A stretch of 64,000 nt of DNA, taken from the NCBI GenBank assembly GCA_942159475.1, contig OW804098.1, forward strand, positions 5,680,383 through 5,744,382, given 5' to 3'. Of this stretch, positions 59,427-64,000 are shown one piece after another. This DNA comes from Sthenelais limicola (lineage: Eukaryota > Annelida > Polychaeta > Phyllodocida > Sigalionidae). The notes under the pieces are model-generated. The model was not told where the DNA came from and searched no databases. It worked only from the letters and a program-made list of their open reading frames with translations. The position numbers and the translations under genes are program-made. How positions within the stretch are numbered: the first letter of the stretch is position 1; the number at the start of each line of letters is the position of its first letter.

Positions 59427-61331
59427 TCATTCTGACGGATTTGATGACTTGGAGGAGGAACGCTGCTTGTCTTCCTGTGATCTGAACCTGGTGTTCTTCA
59501 CGTGAGGGGTAGGCGCACGATCCTCTGTCTTCTTGAAGTCGGATCTTCCTTGGCTGCTTGACCGGTGGTGATTGCTGCTGCTCCTTGGGCGGCTTGACGA
59601 GCGAGGTGGGCCGGCGGAGTTATGGCGACTTCTGCTGCGGCTCTGATTTCCTGACGCGAAACGTGGATCGGTTTCATATGATTCCTTCTTGGCTTCATAT
59701 TTGTCCTTTCTGGACCTGTTATCGCCGTCAGTTTTCTTCTTATCAGAGCCGGAGGAGGAGGAATGTGAAGAAGAGTTATTTTTTCCACTGTACTTCTTGA
59801 AAGACACATTGGAAAGTTTCTCTGTCTTAGGCTGGGGTGGGTTGTAGCTTTCCCTCCTCCTTGCAGATTGTTCTGCCTGTTCCAGGGTAGTTGGACGGTC
59901 ATGTCTGACGGCCCGAGCGATGTCGGATTTGAGGCCATCGATGTAATAATGAATGGCCGTCTGTTCAGTGATGCTGGCGTTTGCGAGAAGCTTCTCCATA
60001 TCCATAGAATAATGCTTCACTGACTCGTTTCTACCCTGGAATCTCTTCCTGTAGCTCTTCTCGTCCAGGTCTGGGTCCTCTTGGTTGAATTTCTCCAGAA
60101 ATTTGACGGCGAAGACCTCAAAATCCACAGGTTGTCCGCGTACAAAGATGTGCTTCTTGTACCAGACTCTGGCTCTTCCACCAAGGAAACCAAAAATAGC
60201 TCTAGAAAGGGCTGTAGGGTTGTTTGGGCAGCAATTGGCAATGTAAATTCGGAATTCGTCTAGGAAATCTCCAGCAGATTGATATACAGTTGCCTGCTCA
60301 AATTTGGGTGGGGGTTGTACGATGGTGCTATTGAATCTAAAATAGCTTCCGCCGTTGCTGTTAGGCAGCATTGACTGGTCAAAGGAAGCATAACTAGGGG
60401 TATCAGGGATGCTTTGGTCCGGCTGAGAGTGGGTTTTTGGCTGGTTAGAGATGGTAGGATCTGGGATAAAATGGTGGGCAGGAATATTTGGCGTTGGTGT
60501 AGAAATAGAAGGGTTGGGCGTGTGAACTCTAGGAGGAAAATTAAATATACTGTGGCCTGAGGAGGAAATTGGTCTGCTCGATGTGGTGGTGGTGTTAGAG
60601 CCTACCTGTGAACCTGCGGCTGACTGGCGTCGGTATATTCCATTTGACGGGAAGTCGTAGCCTTGCAGCGGCTGGACGGTATCAGCGGCCGAGGTGTGGA
60701 CGGTGGCTGGTGAGGAGACCGGCGGCGGCCGGGCTTCGGAGGCGGAAGGCAGTGGCTGCCTCTCGGTAGCCTTGGTCGGCTCGTCGGGCTTCTCCTGCTG
60801 GGCGCCCTTGCCGAGGATAGCGCTGGTCAAGGCGGTTAGACAGTCCATTTGACGCCTATTTTGCTTGTGCGTTTCCTGCCTGAAACGATCTTCACGCCTT
60901 TTGGCCTCTTCACGAGCTAGTTTTGCGTCTTCCCTGGCCTGCTGGGCGTCATATCTTTGCGGGTTGAGGATGCCGGAGAACATATCTGTGTTGTTCTTAT
61001 TTAAGTTCTCCAGAATGACGGCCAGGCCCATCAGCAAATCTGACTGACTTTGCAAATGTTGCTGTTGCTGCTGTTGTCCAATACCCGTCCACATAGGGTT
61101 ATGAGCTCCGGGCGGGACAGGTGCAGAAGAGGAAGTAGTCGCATCTGTGATACTTGCAGTGGTGTTTATTGCTGCAGTCTCTTGTGTAGAGGTTTGAGGT
61201 GCCTCGGACATGGTGGTTCTGTCCTTCTTGCTACTCTTGTGGCGTTTTCTCTCTTCCACTACTCTCCTTTGTTCTAGGCGGCGTTGCTCAGCTTTAAGGC
61301 GCTCCTGTTTAGATTGCCTCAAATTGTGCAT
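59427..61331 (-). CDS. Gypsy gag, SR-rich and without a zinc knuckle
   Basis: The ATG at 61329-61331 is about 12 nt after the primer-binding-like site. The protein has 634 residues. A basic Arg/Glu-rich N-terminus and a Gln/Pro/Ser-rich region precede a retrotransposon gag capsid-like domain at about residues 340-480 (GDFLDEFRIYIANCC, VWYKKHIFV, EKFNQEDPDLDEKSYRKRF, HYYIDGLKSDI). The C-terminus is rich in Ser-Arg and basic residues, with no CCHC knuckle. It may bind RNA through its basic SR tail. It ends at TGA, in frame with pol. Confidence 0.85.
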   Translation of the reverse strand: MHNLRQSKQERLKAEQRRLEQRRVVEERKRHKSSKKDRTTMSEAPQTSTQETAAINTTASITDATTSSSAPVPPGAHNPMWTGIGQQQQQQHLQSQSDLLMGLAVILENLNKNNTDMFSGILNPQRYDAQQAREDAKLAREEAKRREDRFRQETHKQNRRQMDCLTALTSAILGKGAQQEKPDEPTKATERQPLPSASEARPPPVSSPATVHTSAADTVQPLQGYDFPSNGIYRRQSAAGSQVGSNTTTTSSRPISSSGHSIFNFPPRVHTPNPSISTPTPNIPAHHFIPDPTISNQPKTHSQPDQSIPDTPSYASFDQSMLPNSNGGSYFRFNSTIVQPPPKFEQATVYQSAGDFLDEFRIYIANCCPNNPTALSRAIFGFLGGRARVWYKKHIFVRGQPVDFEVFAVKFLEKFNQEDPDLDEKSYRKRFQGRNESVKHYSMDMEKLLANASITEQTAIHYYIDGLKSDIARAVRHDRPTTLEQAEQSARRRESYNPPQPKTEKLSNVSFKKYSGKNNSSSHSSSSGSDKKKTDGDNRSRKDKYEAKKESYETDPRFASGNQSRSRSRHNSAGPPRSSSRPRSSSNHHRSSSQGRSDFKKTEDRAPTPHVKNTRFRSQEDKQRSSSKSSNPSE

Positions 61332-61343
61332 TTATAGGCACCA

Positions 61344-61363
61344 GAATCGATGGTTCTCTACCA
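61344..61363 (-). other. Primer-binding-site-like sequence
   Basis: The minus strand reads TGGTAGAGAACC onward, 3 nt after the LTR end and 12 nt before the gag ATG. The TGG start fits pairing with a tRNA CCA end, but I could not match the tRNA with confidence. Confidence 0.45.
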
Positions 61364-61366
61364 ATA

Positions 61367-61586
61367 TGTTATACATAGTGTAACACAAGGAAAAGGAGCT
61401 GTAGCGTAGAGTGTAGTAGCGTAGCTTTATTGTACGATCTTAAGTGAAGTTAGGGGTTCACAACCCCTCATTATATGTTAGGGGGACACCCTGCACGCAG
61501 GCAGGTGCTCCCTGATTGGGCAGTGATGGCGCCCAATCAATATCGAGATAAATATCAGTTGGGCTTGACCCATCGGACAGGTAACA
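61367..61586 (-). repeat. 5' LTR of the Gypsy element, ~220 bp
   Basis: On the minus strand it runs from TGTTAC to TAACA, a TG...CA LTR with a short inverted end (TGTTA/TAACA). It contains AATAAAG near 61422-61428, a likely poly(A) signal. The boundaries are inferred from a single copy. Confidence 0.6.
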
Positions 61587-62500
61587 TGTATGTAAGAAAT
61601 AAAATTTCAGGGTATGTTACCACGAGGTATAACAATAATATAAAACGCATAATACGATTATGCAACTTTAAATACAGACTGAAAACTGGTATATTAACAA
61701 AAACCATCCGTATACCTATATTGTGATTATATTGCTAACCCAACACCTACATATCTTGCTTCCCAAACATTTCTCATTTATTTTTCTATCACCCCATCTT
61801 CCATCCCATTATTACTCATTTTATTGCACTCTCCGAAGAAATGATATAAATGTCTTTCATTAGCTAATTAACATAGCTACCATTTGTTGTGATACTGAAG
61901 AAAGCAAAATTTTAGGTTATGGAGGAAGACCAGGATTACCCGAGCCACTTAAAAACTTTGGCATATGCCGCTTATCTTCATGAATAAAAATTCGTCAAAA
62001 AAAAATTTAAAAAAAATTAGTCAAGTTGATTACTCCATATTATAGGACTAATTGTGCACTTTTTCATAAAAGCATGAAATAAGGCATAATGGTACTTATT
62101 GGTGTGCTGATCATTTTTAGCTATAGACCCAACCTGGAATTTTGTTTCCTTGGTCATGGTTGCTATGGAAACATTCTAATCAGGAAATTTGGCTTTCACA
62201 GTTACATCAGCCCCATATTTTGCAGGGGATAATATGTTTTGAGGATTGATTCCTTTACAGAATTTTACACTATTTCATTTGGACTGGGTCCAACATCTGG
62301 CAAAAGTGGGACTCCGTCACTATGGCAACCAAATCGAAAAATGTTTTGGGTACAAACACTGTGCCTGTGTACCAAATCTTTTAAGATTATCACATAGGAC
62401 TCCCTATAGCTGAGGCCAAAACACAGCCTCCATCGACAGAGGTCAAATCGCTCCTTCAACCAAATCTGTATACCAGAAGAAACGGTCAGAGAAGTACAGG
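61587..62500. other. Noncoding stretch
   Basis: An imperfect X-box word, GTTGCTATGGAAAC, lies near 62158. No gene is recognised before the recombinase relic. Confidence 0.45.
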
Positions 62501-62540
62501 AGGAGGTTATGTTCAATACTTTTGCTCATATCTCCGACCA

Positions 62541-63062
62541 CCAAAATCAGCACTTAACTATGTTTCTGCATTGAAATAATTCTACAGACGAGCTAACATC
62601 AGCAATCCTGCTCTTAGCTCTCGTAGACTGAAACTGGCATTGGACGCCATGTGTAGAGATAAGTCGCATGTTGTATCACAACGCCAGCCCCTGCATAGAT
62701 CACAGATGAGCCGCATTGTATCCAACGCCAGCTTCTTCCCTGCTCCTAAACAATACACTCGGGCAGTTTTAATAATGTATTACCTTGGACTAAGGCAGTC
62801 TGAGGTCACTCCACACCACACAAATCATTTTGACAGAACTAGACACACCACAAGACAGGACGTATATACAGCAGACAACTCTATAATTCTGCATCAGAAG
62901 TGGGCAAAAAAGCTACAGAGGTTTGATCAACATCAAACACTCTCAACACCTGACACACTCTCAGCTTCCCTTTCCCAGCCATTGAAATCCTTCCTATCAA
63001 TTCATTTGGTAGCTTCCATCCGTTCATCATCAAAGCAATTTTGGTGTCCACTTCAGTGTTGA
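62541..63062 (+). pseudogene. DIRS-type tyrosine recombinase relic
   Basis: The frame encodes NYVSALK, a stop at about 62574, FYRRANISNPALSSRRLKLA, a linker, then LIMYYLGLRQSEV and IILHQKWAKKLQ. GLR.SE is the box containing the first catalytic Arg of tyrosine recombinases, and the KWAKKLQ strand resembles the corresponding Lys hairpin in DIRS recombinases. The HxxR and catalytic Tyr blocks are not seen, so the domain is incomplete. It lies about 42 kb from the DIRS gag/RT and probably comes from another copy. Confidence 0.65.
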
Positions 63063-63341
63063 TGTGTTTTTGACACCTGAGTTTGTGTGACAGGCTGTCA
63101 ACATAGCCTCCAATGATTTGACCTTTTTTACCACGGTTCTAGTAATTTGTTGTAATTCTATTTTTGCCTGTACCTCTTCTGTATCGGAAATAACAAGATC
63201 AGAAACACACTGCTGCATGTCTTCTGCAAAGCTCGCAACATCATTGTGACCAGCTAATAAGTCTTTCATAGAATCTGTAATCATTTTGGTACCGGTACCT
63301 TCCATTGCATTAATACACCTTTTTTCACTGTACATAACCAC
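63030..63341 (-). CDS. Unrecognised minus-strand ORF
   Basis: About 103 codons, helical and charged (DMQQCVSDLVISDTEEVQAK). It overlaps the end of the recombinase relic and has no recognised domain or splice context. It could be a coding relic or chance. Confidence 0.2.
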   Translation of the reverse strand: MVMYSEKRCINAMEGTGTKMITDSMKDLLAGHNDVASFAEDMQQCVSDLVISDTEEVQAKIELQQITRTVVKKVKSLEAMLTACHTNSGVKNTSTLKWTPKLL

Positions 63342-64000
63342 TAGGAAATGTCATCAACAATACTTCTCCTATAGTACCATCTGTAGCATTGCCTTTGGGC
63401 ATCGTACTAGCCTATTGAGAACAACAACAACCTGGCGGGAAGTATCAGCGTCACTACCCCAGATATCGCTCACCGCCTCAGGAACAAATGTCTCTCAGAG
63501 TGCAATTGAGACATATAAATATCCTAATCCTTGGCCACAAGCTTCACAACACATAACCTAAACTCCTTTTTCCTTTTGACATAGAATGAAAACTTTGTTG
63601 GTAACAAAATGACCAACTTTGCTCAGATATAAGCGTCAGTCAGGTCCATTTTGTTTGGGAATGTTATATGGTATTATATATTATAACTAAACACCTAGCT
63701 TTGATACCTTGATATCTCATAACGATAATAAACAATGGAGGCCGTGAAAACAACCAGGCACTATATTTTATTTAACAGTTGATATCAAGGAAATTGTAAG
63801 CCTAAGGCTTATTGAAAAAATGACGAAATATTTTGGGATAGACACATAGCCTAGAGGCCTATATAATAATAATCTATTTACCATTTTAAACCCTAGTAAA
63901 TGATTCTCATCGGATCAATAATACACACTGGAAAAAAAAATCGCGCTTACACTGTGAGTAGTAGTGTATAGGGTATGATTATGTTCCCCCACAAATGGTA
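63342..64000. other. Noncoding stretch to the window end
   Basis: AT-rich sequence. A plus-strand frame to 63561 shows no clear recombinase motifs. Nothing else recognised. Confidence 0.45.

Larger units (their letters stand above)
55123..61586 (-). mobile_element. Ty3/Gypsy LTR retrotransposon, 3' LTR missing
   Basis: On the minus strand the order is 5' LTR (61586-61367), primer-binding-site-like sequence (61363-61344), gag, protease, reverse transcriptase, RNase H and integrase, which is the Ty3/Gypsy order. Gag and pol share one frame broken by a TGA. Pol has a further in-frame TAG and one frameshift in the integrase. No 3' LTR is found before 54.7 kb. Confidence 0.9.

Noticed and set aside
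63385..63561. Continuation of the DIRS recombinase to its catalytic Tyr
   Set aside because: I could not align HxxR or Tyr blocks in any frame.

Overview
The window looks like nuclear DNA of a marine invertebrate animal. It is AT-rich, gene-poor and dense in decayed transposable elements. It contains intron-bearing coding sequence with GT-AG splice sites, motifs matching animal CTCF and RFX consensus sites, CR1/L2-type LINEs, DIRS-like and Ty3/Gypsy elements, and frequent AGGCCTA words. From memory, that mixture suits a deuterostome such as an echinoderm, hemichordate or amphioxus, but I cannot fix the taxon. I recognised no bacterial genes, CRISPR array, rRNA or tRNA.

Layout. 0-10 kb: LINE 3' relics, a 1.28 kb terminal-inverted-repeat (TIR) element (4753-6030), and a broken LTR-type gag and protease on the minus strand (6.8-10 kb) with a LINE fragment between them. 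11.1-21.0 kb: two inverted ~550-bp repeat arms enclose a DIRS-like gag (12.0-13.3 kb) and a DIRS-like reverse transcriptase/RNase H (18.8-20.3 kb). These are separated by ~5 kb of noncoding DNA that holds an array of X-box palindromes. 26.5-32.9 kb: a nearly complete LINE whose ORF1 carries a NADAR-like domain, followed by an SGNH esterase ORF and an endonuclease/reverse transcriptase ORF2. Its spacer and 3' UTR repeat the same RNA hairpin, and a 71-bp MITE sits in ORF2. 35.9-37.9 kb: a second LINE on the minus strand with most of its endonuclease deleted. 39.4-41.1 kb: a 23-bp minisatellite open in all three plus-strand frames. 46.4-52.3 kb: the only convincing host-type gene, with three spliced exons encoding ~165 aa of unrecognised function, behind a CRE-containing putative promoter. 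53-55 kb: a 34-bp tandem repeat, a coiled-coil ORF relic and an isolated LINE endonuclease. 55.1-61.6 kb: a Ty3/Gypsy element on the minus strand with a 5' LTR, gag and pol, but no 3' LTR that I could find. 62.5-63.1 kb: a DIRS-type tyrosine recombinase relic.

Almost all coding sequence here is mobile-element sequence disabled by stops, frameshifts, catalytic substitutions or insertions. The most unusual object is the 26.5-32.9 kb LINE, which combines a NADAR-like domain, an SGNH esterase and a repeated structured RNA motif.
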